In this document: one piece after another, positions 36,340-48,763 of the stretch
Layout of the letters: every line of letters begins with the position of its first letter
How positions within the stretch are numbered: the first letter of the stretch is position 1
Assembly: GCA_032622095.1 (NCBI GenBank)
Contig: CP136062.1
Location: 142,122,351-142,186,350 of the forward strand
DNA length: 64,000 nucleotides
Origin: Siphonodentalium dalli
Taxonomy: Eukaryota > Mollusca > Scaphopoda > Gadilida > Siphonodentaliidae
Direction of reading: 5' to 3'
Notes under the pieces: generated by a model
What the model saw: only the letters and a program-made list of their open reading frames with translations
The model's database searches: none
Told to the model about the DNA's origin: nothing
Position numbers and translations under genes: made by a program

Positions 36340-36862
36340 GTAGCAGAGCTGTGTTGAGATCTCGTGGTATAGCTTATTCTTCTGCGACAGAGATATTGGC
36401 TGAGTTAGCAGAACAGGGTGTTACAGAAGTCCGTAGATTTACTAAGACAGTTGACCTTCAGTCGGTGCGAACATCCACCGACATTGAAGGTTGTGCATAT
36501 GAAGATGGATTTAAGCATGTTCCAAATCCATCGCGATGTTTCAAATGTCAGTGGTATGGTCATGGCCAGGAACACGTGTGCACGATGTTCTATTTCTAGT
36601 CATGATCATAAGGGTTGTATGAATATTAAGAAATGTTCAAACATGTTCACATACTGCAATGGATCGTCCATGTCCCGTCCCATTTGGGACAATGAATTCC
36701 AGATTCAAGAAGTGTCTGTCTTATATAGATGCCAATAAAATAGTTGGTCCTCGGCCATCCATTCCACAGATTACATACTCAACAATCGTGCCTACAAAAA
36801 AGTGTGTTGATGCCAGCACTTTGGTTCTTAAAATATATAATACGGTTGGAAAAGAATGTTGA
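36340..36862 (+). pseudogene. LINE ORF1 (gag-like) relic with zinc knuckles
   Basis: Retrotransposon nucleocapsid-like protein, which in LINEs binds the element RNA and helps carry it to the target. Near 36361-36459 the frame reads AELAEQGVTEVRRFTKTVD, typical of the region before the knuckles. It is followed by VPNPSRCFKCQWYGHG (first knuckle, C-x2-C-x4-H) at about 36521-36568. A frameshift follows, and the second knuckle CARCSISSHDHKGC (C-x2-C-x4-H-x4-C) is in another frame at about 36572-36618. Further downstream, in a third frame, SYIDANKIVGPRPSIPQITY (from about 36722) continues the family. No RT domain follows, so it is an isolated, frameshifted fragment. Confidence 0.75.
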
Positions 36863-37932
36863 TGTTGGGCTCTAAATATAAGTTTAGCCTTTATGGCGTA
36901 TCCCTGACAAAAGTCCACTTCTCTCTTGTGCAGACCCAGGCACAACATATTGCATCAATTTGAAATATCTACGCTGGATGATCCTGGTACATAAGAATGT
37001 CGCTAGACACTTACTGGAAATTGGGTTACTATATAAGAGTCGGAATTCGGAATACTAAGCCCTCGTATTATATATAACAAACGTGGTTGTGGTTTGTATG
37101 ATGTGGGTGCAAAGTTATCATTGTAGGACTGGGTAACAAAAGATCAAAGGCCCCAGTGAGTCTAAAATCACATGGAACATCATTGAAACAATTCAAGTAG
37201 CCACTTAATTTTTCAGCCCATGTAACATTCAAAGGATATGTTGTGTCAGCACGTAATGTTACAGTCAGATGATAACTGGTATCTAACGGATGTGAATTGA
37301 ATTAAATATGCCATAACGATGTCGATTATTGTGTGCAACTCCAGCCACACAAGTTACTCATGTAATCATGTGGCGTCCACAAATTGCGCAAACCGACATG
37401 ATTATCTACATAGGTCCATGTGATGGACCTATCAAATGGTGGAGCTAGCAAAAAAACAGATGAGGCCATCCTTATAATTGACAATTAGGACGTGGGATTG
37501 CAGGATCGATGGTATTTTTTTTTTAAAGACCGTAGACGAAGACCTATATACACATTGATATCCAGTCAAACTAGGTTAGGTGATATATCACGGGTCAGAG
37601 GAAATTAAACTTATATACCAACAATGTAACAATGTGGCTTCACGACAAGGCTTCGCGACAAAGGCGAGATGAAAACTAGATGCACGAACACGGCAAACGA
37701 CAAATATGCTTCCTATATATGCTGCATGTGCCTGTACATGTATTTGATACCCGAACCGGACTGAGATGACACAAAAGAGAGCGCAATTTCATGTTTCCGA
37801 TAGCCGCGAAGGTTCAGTTCACTCCTGAATGACAGGAAAGCGTAGAGGTAGCTCACTACAAGTTTTGCAGTAGGATCACCCATCCTCCCGAGCAAGTGTT
37901 GCTGGTGTGGTCATTTTCGTAATGTTTAATAC
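36863..37932. other. No gene recognised
   Basis: Nothing supported; only short ORFs on both strands. Confidence 0.35.
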
Positions 37933-38262
37933 ATAAACGCACACCAGTCTCAGTCGACGCGAGATTGAAATGTTGACGTAAATAATTGCCATATGCTTCA
38001 ATTCGAAACTATTTTTCTTCAGAAGATCTAATAGAAGCATAAATTTATTTTAGTGCTCACAGGGATAAAATTGATCATTGGTCACATATTGATCTTAGTA
38101 TTAAACAGGGGCCGAGATAACTGCATGGTTGTTTGACCGATGATCATTCACACGTGTGCATTTATGTAGGTCACATCACGACAATGACCTGTCACGTGCT
38201 ATTACGCGAGACTGGTGTGCATTTATGGATACAGGAATGCACACGGTGTGCATTTATGTATA
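37933..38262. repeat. Short inverted/direct repeats around GTGTGCATTTATG
   Basis: ATAAACGCACACCAGTCTC at about 37933 is nearly the inverse of GAGACTGGTGTGCATTTAT at about 38207. GTGTGCATTTATG recurs at about 38155, 38215 and 38241. The arrangement could be the degraded ends of a small element, but no target duplication is clear. Confidence 0.35.
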
Positions 38263-38658
38263 AAATGTTACGACAACGATCACATTAGCGTAAGTGTCTT
38301 GTGACATACATTAGGCATGTCATGTATGTCTTGTAAGTGTCCGCATTACTCCTGCCAATTTGCTATGATGCTGGTGGGTCCTCCCAATTTGCCATGATGC
38401 TGGTTATTCTCAATGTGTCATTTTCGCGGTGTTTGGTCAATCCGAGCGATATGAGAAAAAGCCAGCGTCTGAATTATTCACGAACATAAATAGTTCATAA
38501 ATAGTTTAACCCTTTACCCAGCAAACCGGCCAAAACCGGCCAAATAAAGCTTCAACAGCCTAAAATATCTTCGGTCTGTCTCAATAGAACCACACAAATA
38601 TGGATATCATTGGAACCGGCTCCTTGACCACATTGTGATAGTTACAGTTAGCACTGTG

Positions 38659-38725
38659 CCAATGCATTCTCTTATATATGCGAGTCGACCATAGGTCGCC
38701 TCGCATATATAAGAGAATGCATTGG
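38659..38725. repeat. 67-bp palindrome P1 inside the MITE
   Basis: Arms of 32 bp (starting CCAATGCATTCTCTTATATA) pair around ATA with a single mismatch, T against G, in GAGTCGACC / GGTCGCCTC. It could extrude as a cruciform or give an RNA hairpin. Confidence 0.95.
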
Positions 38726-38796
38726 CCTAAAAAATATCTCTTTTTACCATTTTTTCTTACATTCTTTAACAATTTTATAATTTTTAATGTGTTAAG

Positions 38797-38863
38797 CCAA
38801 TGCATTCTCTTATATATGCGAGGCGACCTATGGTCGACTCGCATATATAAGAGAATGCATTGG
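38797..38863. repeat. 67-bp palindrome P2, exact reverse complement of P1
   Basis: Base for base it is the reverse complement of 38659-38725. With flanking CTGTG / CACAG, the two form a 38654-38868 inverted repeat around a 71-bp AT-rich spacer. Confidence 0.95.
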
Positions 38864-38894
38864 CACAGGGCCCTTCTGTTGGGTAAAGGGTTAA

Positions 38895-41418
38895 TCATGA
38901 CTACTCTGGTGTTTTAAATCTAAAATAACAACCATCTTGATTGTGATCGATTTGCAACCAACAGTGCACATATACAATTATTTTACATTATATGAACACA
39001 TAATGGGGTTCCTCCATTCATTCAGATCAGTCAAAGGCCTCGGAAATGACAACTTTAGAGAAAATAACGGTACTTTTTGTATTAACAACATTTGCCCGAC
39101 CAGCAATATAGCCATCCAGTATGACCAACCAGCATCATATCAAATTAGAAGGATGCTGACACTGTACCCTATTCTGAAAAAAAACTTTTAGTGAGCGACA
39201 GCTTTGTTTTTCTGTCATTTGGGATTGAACTGACGCCTCGCGGCGATCGGGACCCTGCAATTGTGCTCTTTTGGTTACATCCCAGTCCGGGTCCCGGGTA
39301 TCAAAATACATGTAGGTCGATAAAGGACTTGTTTCTATTCCTGGCATGGTAAACAATTAAGAACGTTTGTCTGACGTTTGTGCGAAAAAATTAAAACACC
39401 TGAAAAATTGTTATGATTATGAGTATGTAAAACCAATGATTGATATTTCGTTTATTTATCGATATATATCCCTCCTTTCAAAGTGCTAGGACCGAATTTG
39501 GAAATTCAAATGAGTCATGTCCGTTTATGCAACCAAACAGTATTGGATATAATGGGACCGGAGATAACTGACGTGATGTTGGCACGAAAGCTGGCTGGCT
39601 ACAAGGCGTGGTGGTGGTGTCAGATGATGTTCTATATGTGTATGTCTGTGCTGTCGATTTGTAGGATGGACTTTTTATTTTTGCGACAAGTAGCTGGTTG
39701 CGTAGTGTGGGCTGTTGTCTATGTATGATCCCTGAGTTCTGTGATTTGCTGTATCATCATTGGTATGTTGGCTGCGTCGTATTTTATCGGCGCGTATGTT
39801 GGTTTTTGGTCTGAACTTTCTGTAGTCTATCGATGTATATGTGTCGAATGTCATTCGCGTGTCTGATGGCCTGATTTCCTTGTCCAGCAATATTTTGAAT
39901 CGTTCTATCAATGACAAACAGTAGGTTTCTTGTAACTGAGAACAAAACTGAGGATATAGCTCAGCATCATTAGATGGCATTTAGCAAACCCCCAGGTACC
40001 TTCTCATAAAAGTGAGACATGCGTGAACAGCACTAAGTTCAAACATTCAGTAATCAAGACTAAATTAAAAGAAGCATGAGACGAACAGAAACATACACAA
40101 ATAAACAGAAAACAATAGAACAGATAGCAGAAATTTAATCTGAAACAATGAAGAGGCGTGAGTAGTCGATTGATTGAGCCGGGTAAATTTAATCACCGTC
40201 TTGAAAAAAGTTGGACCGAAGTGGACTATGAGCTGAACCTCAAGTGACACGGCCGCCCTACACCACACCTCGCCGGATGCACTCACGTCAATCATGTGCC
40301 ATATTATGGGTGTTTTACCCCACGCAGTGGGGCGATAGGCCTATATTATCCCGGGCCCAAACGGGGGACTGTGGGGTTCTCGGTCTAGGTACTTGAGCCA
40401 CCACCTGCTTTTATTTGTTATATCAATATTATATGGGGAGTGGTGGATAAAACAAATATTAATACCAATGATCTCAAATGCATGCAAAGTAGTGAGAAAT
40501 ATACATATATAAATATATTCACAAATGAATATGTTCACCGAGCATATGCAAGTTCAACAATCACTCGTTAGTTAGATTACCCTCGGGAACTGGAAAAAAG
40601 TTCCGGTGGTTTATAAACAGCAATTGGTGACAACATTTTAAATGAATTTCATCATATTACCCGGTCAGATTTCCAAAACAAGGAACCCAAACATTATTTC
40701 TTACAGCAAATTTAAAGTGTAACGTGTGACATACACGTGTGGGAAACATAACATATAAACTATTTAACTATTAATGGGTGTCCACACCGGCGTTGCATTC
40801 AAGAGTATATTCATGGTATTTCTGAGGGCACTTTTTTTTATCAACCTCAATAGGATGTTCAAGAAAGTGTATGGGGACTTCGGCCCAACATGCATGGAGA
40901 TGTCAATATCTAGCACTAGGTGTACATGTAAGTATATAGACTGAACAATGCAAGTGTCTTCATCTGAATTGTTGTCAAGGTAATCGGTCTGTATTGTCCA
41001 AGGACAAACTCTTTTTATGTTTGTGTAAGTATAATCGCAACATGTACGAAAACTTCATTAACATGTTGCTGTTATACAAAGTATGACACGCACTCAGAAA
41101 CGGATTCAGAATAATCGATGCGAAGAAGTTCATTAGTCTCGAAATGAAAGCAAATATCAACTGGGGTAATGTAATCAAATTAGACAGCTATAACGTGAGC
41201 ACCGAGCCTCTTTCAACATAGTGCGTTTGAAAGTTATCTCGACAGGACTACTCTTGGGATTGTACATAACTTATAGTTAAGGCCAATATAAATAAATAGA
41301 TTATCATCCATGTTTGTTTTTTTTGGAAACTTGTGGCGGGCCGGCGAATGTTATTTATAATTTATTCTTAAACTTTTATATACTAAATACTCGAGTAGGT
41401 CCCTTAGGAAATGTTCAT
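38895..41418. other. No gene recognised
   Basis: No coding region, RNA gene or transposon end is supported. A possible tRNA-like B box near 39230 (minus strand GTTCAATCC) lacks a matching A box. Confidence 0.35.
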
Positions 41419-41465
41419 ATAATAAGTTCAACAAACTACCATAGCCCCATTGTTGAACTTATTAT
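41419..41465. repeat. 16-bp inverted repeat at the 5' end of the LINE fragment
   Basis: ATAATAAGTTCAACAA at 41419-41434 pairs perfectly with TTGTTGAACTTATTAT at 41450-41465 across a 15-base loop. LINE-like coding similarity begins at its right end. Confidence 0.85.
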
Positions 41466-43808
41466 CTGAACAAGCCTTGGTTTAATTCATCATGCCAGAG
41501 AGCGCGAAAAGAATATCGCAAAGCCGAGCGATGTCATATGCTACAACGTAACGATAGTACAAAACAAATGGTACGCGAAATGGCCAGTAAATACAAACGC
41601 ACAATGGACAATGCAATAGCACTTCACCGAGAAAATATCACGTGTGAAATCTCTAAACTTAAAAAAGAAAACTCGAAACAATTTTGGTCAATACTTAATA
41701 AAAAAGGGAAAAATAGGCATAGCGAAATAGAGATCGAATCATTAGAGGAACATTTTCGATTACTTAATTCCGAAACAATTACAGAAGACTTAAATATAAA
41801 CAATGAAGCAAGCAATACAAATAACAATATAAATCGAACAATAGACAGGGAAGAAGTAACTAAAGCTATAAAGAGTTTTAAAAATATGAAATCCCCAGGT
41901 GAAGATGGAATTCTCAATGAATATCTCAAGGCATCCTCCGATACCCTGATAGACATATACTGCAAAACATTTAATTTAGTTTTTGAATCAGGCTGTGTAC
42001 CAGAAATATGGGGGATCGGAACAATTATTCCACTGTATAAAAATAAAGGTGATAAGGGAAATCCAAAAAATTACAGACCCATTACCCTTTTGAGCTGCTT
42101 TGGGAAGTTATTTACGAAGATTCTCTCAAATAGATTATATGATTACATTGAAGATAACGAAACTCTATGTGAGAACCAGGCGGGTTTCAGAAAAGGTTAT
42201 TCCACGACGGATAATACATTTGTTCTACATTTACTATCCGAAATTTCGAAGGCTCTTAACAGGAATTTGTACTGTGCTTTCATTGACTTTGAGAAGGCAT
42301 TTGACAAAATATGGCGACAAGGACTTTGGTACAAACTTTCGACCATTAGTATAAATGGGAAACTACTCACAGTTATTAAAAACATGTACACTAACATTAA
42401 ATCGAAAGTTCGAATGGGTGACCAAACATCCGATTGTTTCCCATGTTTATCTGGGGTAAGACAAGGTGAAAAACCTATCACCCCCTGTTATTCTCACTTT
42501 ACCTGAACGATCTGGAAGAATTTCTAAAATCAGAAGGTCGGGTGGGATTGATTAAAATGTCACGGGATATAGAAACTCACTTGAAGATGTATGTCAAACT
42601 ATTCATTATTTTATACGCAGACGACACCGTTCTTATGACTGAAACACCTTTAAAACTGCAGAAGGCACTTAACAGTTTTCAAAAGTATTGCCAGAAGTGG
42701 AAATTGACTGTAAACGTCGAGAAAACCAAAATTATGTTGATATCCAAAAGAAGCATGCCAAAGAATAGAACTTTTTTATACAACGGTGAGGAAATTAAAG
42801 TAGTTAAGCCATTTTAACTATCTTGGTATTATACACACCAAATCAGGCTCATATAACGCGGCAAAGAAGGTATTGGTAAATAAAGCAACTAAAGCAATGT
42901 ACTCTATTATTTCTAAGTCGAGAATACACTGTCTGTCGGCTAGAAACATGTTCGAACTGTTTGATGCGCAAGTATTACCGATTATGTTGTACTGTTGTGA
43001 AGTATGGGGGTCGGGAAATAATGAGATTTTTGAAAACATACATAGAAGATTTTTGAAATACGTTCTCCATCTTAAATCATCTACCCCTAATTATATGATA
43101 TATGGTGAGAGCGGTAGACTACCCATAGAGTACACTATCAACTTGCGTATTGTGAAATACTGGATGAAAGTTAAGAATATGGAGCAAGGCCGATTCTGTA
43201 AGATTCTCTATCAACTGGCCCTGAAAATATGTGAAGCTAAGGAAGCAAAGTTCCAATGGATTGAAAAAGTAAAAGATATTCTAACAAAATCTGGGCAGAT
43301 TCATCTATTAAATGTTGGTTATATCACATGTCCAGAACAAATGGCACGCTATTTCAAATGTAGTCTGAATAGCCAATTTCGAGGCATCTGGCTATCTGAC
43401 GTAGAAAAATCTAGCCGAGGCAATACCTACAAAATATTCAAACACGATATTAATTTCGAAAGATACTTGGATTATTTGGATACAAAAAACAGAATAACTT
43501 TGTGTCAATTCCGTACTTGTAACCATCACTTGCCAATAGAGAAAGGTCGATGGAACGATACAAACTTACTAAATAGACTATGTCCATTATGTAATAAACG
43601 ACAGCTCGGAGACGAACTGCATTATCTACTAGAATGTATATGTTTCAGCGAAGAAAGAAATCGTATCTTGCCTAGCAAATTTACCAGCATAGATCATGCA
43701 ACTATTGACATTTTAGACGAGCTGCTGAATTTGGAAGATATGGCTAGTCTGCGTAGATTATGCTCCTTCATCCGACTGATACAGCTTAAGTTAAACACAT
43801 ATGCATAA
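41466..43808 (+). pseudogene. LINE ORF2 reverse transcriptase, two frameshifts
   Basis: Similarity begins before the first ATG, with NKPWFNSSCQRARKEYRKAE from about 41469, the usual linker ahead of the RT. RT motifs in order are IIPLYKNKGDKGNPKNYRPI, QAGFRKGYSTTDNTF, catalytic FIDFEKAFDKIW near 42279, GVRQGE near 42453, then after a frame change at a C-run near 42481 the catalytic YADDTVLM near 42611. A second frame change lies near 42808, after which the frame stays open to 43808 with YCCEVWG and a terminal zinc-type motif C-x2-C ... H-x4-C (CPLCNKRQLGDELHYLLEC). Both catalytic aspartate motifs are preserved; only the two indels inactivate it, so the insertion is moderately young. Confidence 0.85.
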
Positions 43809-43861
43809 CTCGTAGTGTTGTTGTTGTTGATGTTGTTGTAATAATAATCTCAGAGATTTGC

Positions 43862-43912
43862 TGCGATATGATGATGATGAATATGATGATAACGATGATG
43901 GTGCTGAATATG

Positions 43913-43944
<32 letters not shown>

Positions 43945-43972
43945 GGTGATGACGATGATAATGCTATTAATA
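43862..43972 (+). repeat. GATGAT-rich microsatellite at the LINE 3' end
   Basis: Imperfect (GAT)n with GAC and GGT variants, following a GTT-rich stretch at 43818-43840. LINEs often end in short tandem tails, and this lies just after the ORF2 stop. Confidence 0.75.
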
Positions 43973-43975
43973 CAT

Positions 43976-46060
43976 TAGGAAGGCGTTGATTATATTTACA
44001 CCAAGAAGTTCTTGTATATATTATACATATGCTGTTATATTCTCATTCTTATGTATATATTTTCTCCTTGTACTTCTCAATATCTATATTTGATCAGAGA
44101 ATAAAACATTATAACATGTCCGACCAATGTAAAAGAATACTGCGTTTGCATTATGATTTGGTCTGTCTGTCGTCTGCCCAGTTTTATCGAGCACCTCTCC
44201 ATATGAATAATATACAATTTCAATGTATATTTTAAATTATCATTGTCAGTTCTATACAATACAAGGTGATTTAAATTGTCCAAGTAGGTAGAGGCATGAG
44301 AAAAACATTTAACCTAACAATCATCCAAATAAAATAATTTGAGGGGACCAAAAATAGGGTCGGGAGCGGATAAGAATCAAGTAATTCTTTTTATTGGCCT
44401 TACCTCAATATACAACCTTCTAATATGATATACATTATCGATCTATTCTCCTCGGGATTGAACTTAACTATTTTAATAACCCAATCAATGATTCTCTCGA
44501 GATATTCAGTCAACTCAAATGCCAGGATAAATAAGTCAAACGAGGGAGGTTCATCTGCACACTTTCTAACATGGAGTCTAGAGGGTCATTACTATATACT
44601 AAAACAGGAAATGATCAAGAGGCGACCCATGAGGGACGCGACCGATATTGACCGAAATTTACAGACAGCCGAAAAACTATAAACCTCACTGTCCTCTATT
44701 GATCAGATAATTCTTGCTAAAAGTTGACAGTTATATAGCGAGGAGAGTAGAACGATAACACAGCAGTCGGCGGCTATCGCGATAAAATTGGGCAGGAACT
44801 CGTCGCGTTTTGTTCATAATGTCTTGATAAATTCGTCAAATAGAAACATCAATGAGACAAGTATATACTAGCAATATTCATGCTGGACCGAAAAATCTTT
44901 TGGCCAAATGAACATTTTATTGACCAAATAAAAAATAAATTTGGCCAAATAAAAAAAACAGTCGGTCATATTAAATCCTCATTGTCTGGGCGGTTCACAA
45001 TTGATGACTAAAATATTTGTTATAAACTTTATTTTTACTCACAATAAAAACATAATTAAAGCATCACAAAAACAACTTTAAAAAATACTTTACGAACATA
45101 TAGGTAGGCGTTATGTCACAAGTTAAAGAGATATCAATTCATGTAAGTCAATATTAATTATAGCAAAATACGACGAGATTTCATATCTGCCCATATACAA
45201 ATCGAAGTCATAAATGGCTGGGCCATCAATGCAAACAATGATACTAACATGCTATATCATGGTAATCACATAAATCCGCTTAACCAAGTGCTATAATGCG
45301 CGGACACCATGGTCGCCAACTAATAATGTAATGAGCTGTGTTATTTGTCATCGCTATTTTCGCCGAGATAAAAACAAATGTTGGTTATTAACGTGAGCTA
45401 AATATTACAACGATACCCAATATTCACAATATGTTGAATGGGTTTTGTTAAATATTTGATATTATTCTTTGTTCGATTCTGTTTGGCTAGTTATTTTCGG
45501 TTCTGTTTGGACTTGACGTTATACAGTAATCGGCTAGTTGCCACGTGGGTAAACTCAGCGCTAGGCGTCTGACCACTGTGGTGATGGGCGAAAGTTTCGT
45601 TTTCATCGAGAATGCAGAAGCAAGTGTGATCCTACTATATCAACGATCTCTTTTAGATACAAACATATATTTAGCTACATACAAGACATGAAATTCTTGT
45701 TTTTTTTATATTGCTTCCTCCCTATTTTGAAGGCAGTGCATTGTGTTGTTCTCGTTAATAATGGTAGATCCATTCGTTGTCAACCTTCGAATCCATCTCA
45801 ATGTGTCATTCCGATCGATACACGGTCAATTCGATAAGAAAATATGAGTATTTGAACCAACGTTGAGCATTTGAACCAACTCATACTGAGTCAGTGCATC
45901 CATAAATCTGATATATCGATAAATATAAAAAAGTACAATCTGTCTGTCTATCTTTATATCTATCCAGATTTTTCTCCCAGGTCGCTGTACTGATTTCAAC
46001 CAAATTTGGTGCTCCGGGTACCCTGGCGGAGATTATAACGGCGTTAGTTTTTCAATTTTT
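43976..46060. other. No gene; one repeat signature
   Basis: No coding region supported. A TGTCTGTCTATC run followed by GTACTGATTTCAACCAAATT (about 45939-46010) belongs to the signature also seen near 26380 and 61600. Confidence 0.4.
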
Positions 46061-46084
46061 TTTTATAGATAAGCTCACTATGTG

Positions 46085-46255
46085 CCTAATTCAATATGAA
46101 ATAAGTCAAATATTTCTATGTGAATATTTACGTCCAATATGAACCTATTTGCACGAGGATATGTTGCAGCACCAGATATACGCTCTTTATAAATCTGTTT
46201 TCACTGCGGCCTTTGCCATCCAACGGAATAACGGATATAAGTCCACTATGCGCTT
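46085..46255 (+). repeat. Left part of a dispersed repeat split by LINE copy 2
   Basis: Contains GTCCAATATGAACCTATTTG, CACGAGGATATGTT, and CCATCCAACGGAATAACG running into GCGCTTATTCC. The uninterrupted relative, reverse complement of about 58545-58615, reads from CCAACGGAATAACG through GGGCTTAGTTC directly into AGAATCAAATAAGTCCAATA. The LINE therefore interrupts this repeat. Confidence 0.75.
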
Positions 46256-46263
46256 ATTCCAGA
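46256..46263 (+). repeat. Left target-site duplication of LINE copy 2
   Basis: ATTCCAGA here is repeated at 48756-48763 immediately after the LINE tail. The right end of the duplication merges with the ATTC tail, so the true length could differ by a few bases. Confidence 0.7.
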
Positions 46264-48244
46264 TAAACTATACGTAAAAAAATTGAAAAACCCAACGGAT
46301 TTTAATTCTAAAAATTACAAGGAATACTGCAAATTATTCAATACGATGAAAAGAAAAAGCAAAAATTATTACTACACTGATGTGTTACAAGCAAATAAAT
46401 TCAACAAGAGACAAACGTGGGCGATATTGAAAGATGCATTGAATTTGACCAACAATAGACCCAAAATTCCATCGAAATTACGTCACGGAAACTGCGATAT
46501 ATCAAATCAGACGGAAATTGCCAAATCATTCAATGACTATTTCTCCCTAATCGGATATAAAACAAGCACCGAAGTTCCAGTTAAACCTGGCCATGACTTC
46601 TCACAGTACCTAAAAGAAACTCACGCTGATAATTTCTTCATTCGCCCAACCGACATGGACGAAATAGTATCAACCTGTTCATTATTACTTGGAAAAGGAA
46701 GCACCGATGTAAATGATATATCAACCAAACTAATGAAAAAAACAATATCCGAAACTGCAAACGCGCTAACGTATATAATCAATATGTCATTTGAAGAAGG
46801 AAAGTTTCCCACAAACATGAAGGTTGCAAAAGTTATACCCGTACATAAAGGAGGATCGCACGACTTGATTGAAAACTACATGCCGATAAGTATACTACCA
46901 GTGTTTTCTAAACTCATCGAAAAACTAATGCAAAAAAGACTAACCTCATTCATGTCGCGATTCAACATACTGCATAATCACCAGTATGGTTTCCGCAAAG
47001 ATCACTCAACTATTCACCCTTTGCTACACCTCTTACACTCTGTTGTAGAAAATAATGATAAGCCAACGAAAGATTCAACACTTGCGATGTTTATAGACTT
47101 ATCAAAAGCATTCGACACCACCAATCATGATCTATTACTTAGAAAACTTGAATACTACGGTATTAGGGGGGTTTCTAACAACTGGTTCAAAAGCTATTTA
47201 AATGAACAGCAACAGTACGTAGAAATAATGGGTGAAAAATCAAATATACAAAACATTTTATGTGGTGTACCTCAGGGATATATACTCGGACCCATGCTCT
47301 TTTTACTATATGTTAATGACATGCCCAACTGTACGTCACTCAACATGTTGTCATTCGCGGATGACACAACTCTATATAGTTCTGGCAATGATGGTAATAC
47401 CATACAAAAAGCAGTGAACATCGAGTTAGAAAAATTATCAACTTGGTGCTGCTGTAACAGACTTTCGATCAACACATCAAAAAGCAAATATATGCTACTT
47501 CACCCACCAATGAATGACAATAAGTGGTCGCGATTGAAGGTAAAATTAAACAATAAGCAACTCATTAGAGTTGGTAATAGGTGTCAAGAAACTTCTTTAA
47601 AATTCCTGGGCATTTACATAGATGAAAACCTTACTTTTAAAACTCATATCTAAATGCTTAACAAACGAATAAAACATGCATTGTTTGCTCTAAACAAGGT
47701 CAAACGTATTCTTCCCAAAACTGCAAAAAAAACTCTCTACTACGCATTAATTCACAGCTATCTAACATACGGACTTCCGGTATGGGGTCATTCGGTTGCT
47801 GCAAATTCAATGACAACTCTCCAAAAAAGATCAATTCGCATATTATGCAACAAAAATTATAGAAGTCATACAGAACCGTTATTTAAAAAAGAAAAAATAT
47901 TGAAGTTTAGCGACCTCTATCGTATGCACTGTGCCCAATTTATGTATGACTGGACAAAACTTGTACTACCCAGATCATTTTCCACTTGCTTTGAATACTC
48001 TCGTGGAATAACTACGAGACAAGCCAAAAACATTAGAGTAATAAAACCGAGAATAAAATTTACGGCATACCTCCCAAAACACTCATTCCCAGATATATGG
48101 AATTCAATCAATGCACAAATTAGAAATTCAAAGAACAGATTCATATTTAAAAGATGTTTAACAAAAAATATGTTGTCAAAATATGCTGAAGTTATTAACT
48201 GTGGAGACGCGTATTGTTTTGATTGTAACAACACGTTAACATAG
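46264..48244 (+). pseudogene. LINE ORF2 reverse transcriptase with a single in-frame stop
   Basis: The frame enters at the truncation point and reads KLYVKKLKNPTDFNSKNY, so the annotated start is not a true initiation site. RT motifs: KVIPVHKGG, QYGFRKDHST, catalytic FIDLSKAFDTTNHDLL near 47091, CGVPQGYILGPMLFLLYVND near 47262 and catalytic LSFADDTTLY near 47350. A TAA at 47651-47653 interrupts the C-terminal part, which continues in the same frame (KRIKHALFALNKVKRI) and ends with a CGDAYCFDC cysteine motif at 48208-48234. The stop is the only break seen. Gly in place of the usual Ser after GVPQ-G (Y at the next position) may weaken the RT. Confidence 0.85.
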
Positions 48245-48755
48245 TAACTCTCACAAGTCTCACCTAACCTGGTCGAAGATTTACCCTTTTACCTACCTAT
48301 TTACTTATCATTATTTGAAGAATGTCAGACTATTATCTCATATAAAAAAATCACTAAAAACCCGTCGAAGTAAAAGGGTATGAGATATACAAAACATACT
48401 TTGATCAACGCTTATAGAGCGACCAGTAAACCAAACTCATAAATACATTACTATATACATACTCGGACACACCATCATACATGTGTGTTTTCCACCTTTC
48501 TCCGGCTTAATTCTTGCTTCGATGATAACACGATTGCACTAGACAAGCGAATTAATAGGTGGCACCAACCGAGGTGCGTGAACCAATACGGATAACCGCT
48601 ATATACAATACAATATATTCATCTATGAACTCAGGGGACAACAGGAAGACGGCCTATATTGGCCATGTCGCCCCCTGTGCAATAATAATTTATGTTATTT
48701 GTGATTATTTGTATATTGACATGATTTATTGCACAAATAAAATATTCATTCATTC
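46264..48755 (+). mobile_element. 5'-truncated LINE (CR1/Jockey-like, copy 2)
   Basis: About 2.5 kb comprising the region before RT, complete RT, C-terminal domain, 3' UTR with AATAAA at 48736-48741 and a tail of four ATTC units (48744-48759, the last overlapping the duplication). The flanking duplication ATTCCAGA and the empty-site relative near 58.5 kb define both ends. FIDLSKAFD, GVPQG and FADDT forms plus the ATTC tail point to the CR1/Jockey group. Confidence 0.85.
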
Positions 48756-48763
48756 ATTCCAGA

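Larger units (their letters stand above)
38506..38894. mobile_element. piggyBac-type MITE with TTAA target duplication
   Basis: TTAA at 38506-38509 and 38891-38894 flank a 381-bp element whose ends are CCCTTTACCCA and TGGGTAAAGGG, an 11-bp perfect terminal inverted repeat. TTAA duplication plus CCC-starting ends are hallmarks of the piggyBac superfamily. No transposase is encoded, so it would need one in trans. Inside lie two long palindromes that are exact reverse complements of each other. Confidence 0.85.
41466..43975 (+). mobile_element. 5'-truncated LINE retrotransposon (copy 1)
   Basis: Contains the region before the reverse transcriptase, the RT and a cysteine-rich C-terminus, then a short 3' region ending in GAT-rich microsatellite. 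No endonuclease domain is present, so the copy is 5'-truncated, the usual result of incomplete target-primed reverse transcription. Clade not assigned with confidence; the FIDFEKAFD, GVRQGE and YADDT forms suggest the I/Nimb-like or a related group. A target duplication was not found. Confidence 0.85.

Noticed and set aside
39135-39356. Minus-strand 73-codon ORF and a B-box-like GTTCAATCC near 39230
   Set aside because: No A box at proper spacing, no cloverleaf, and no protein motif.
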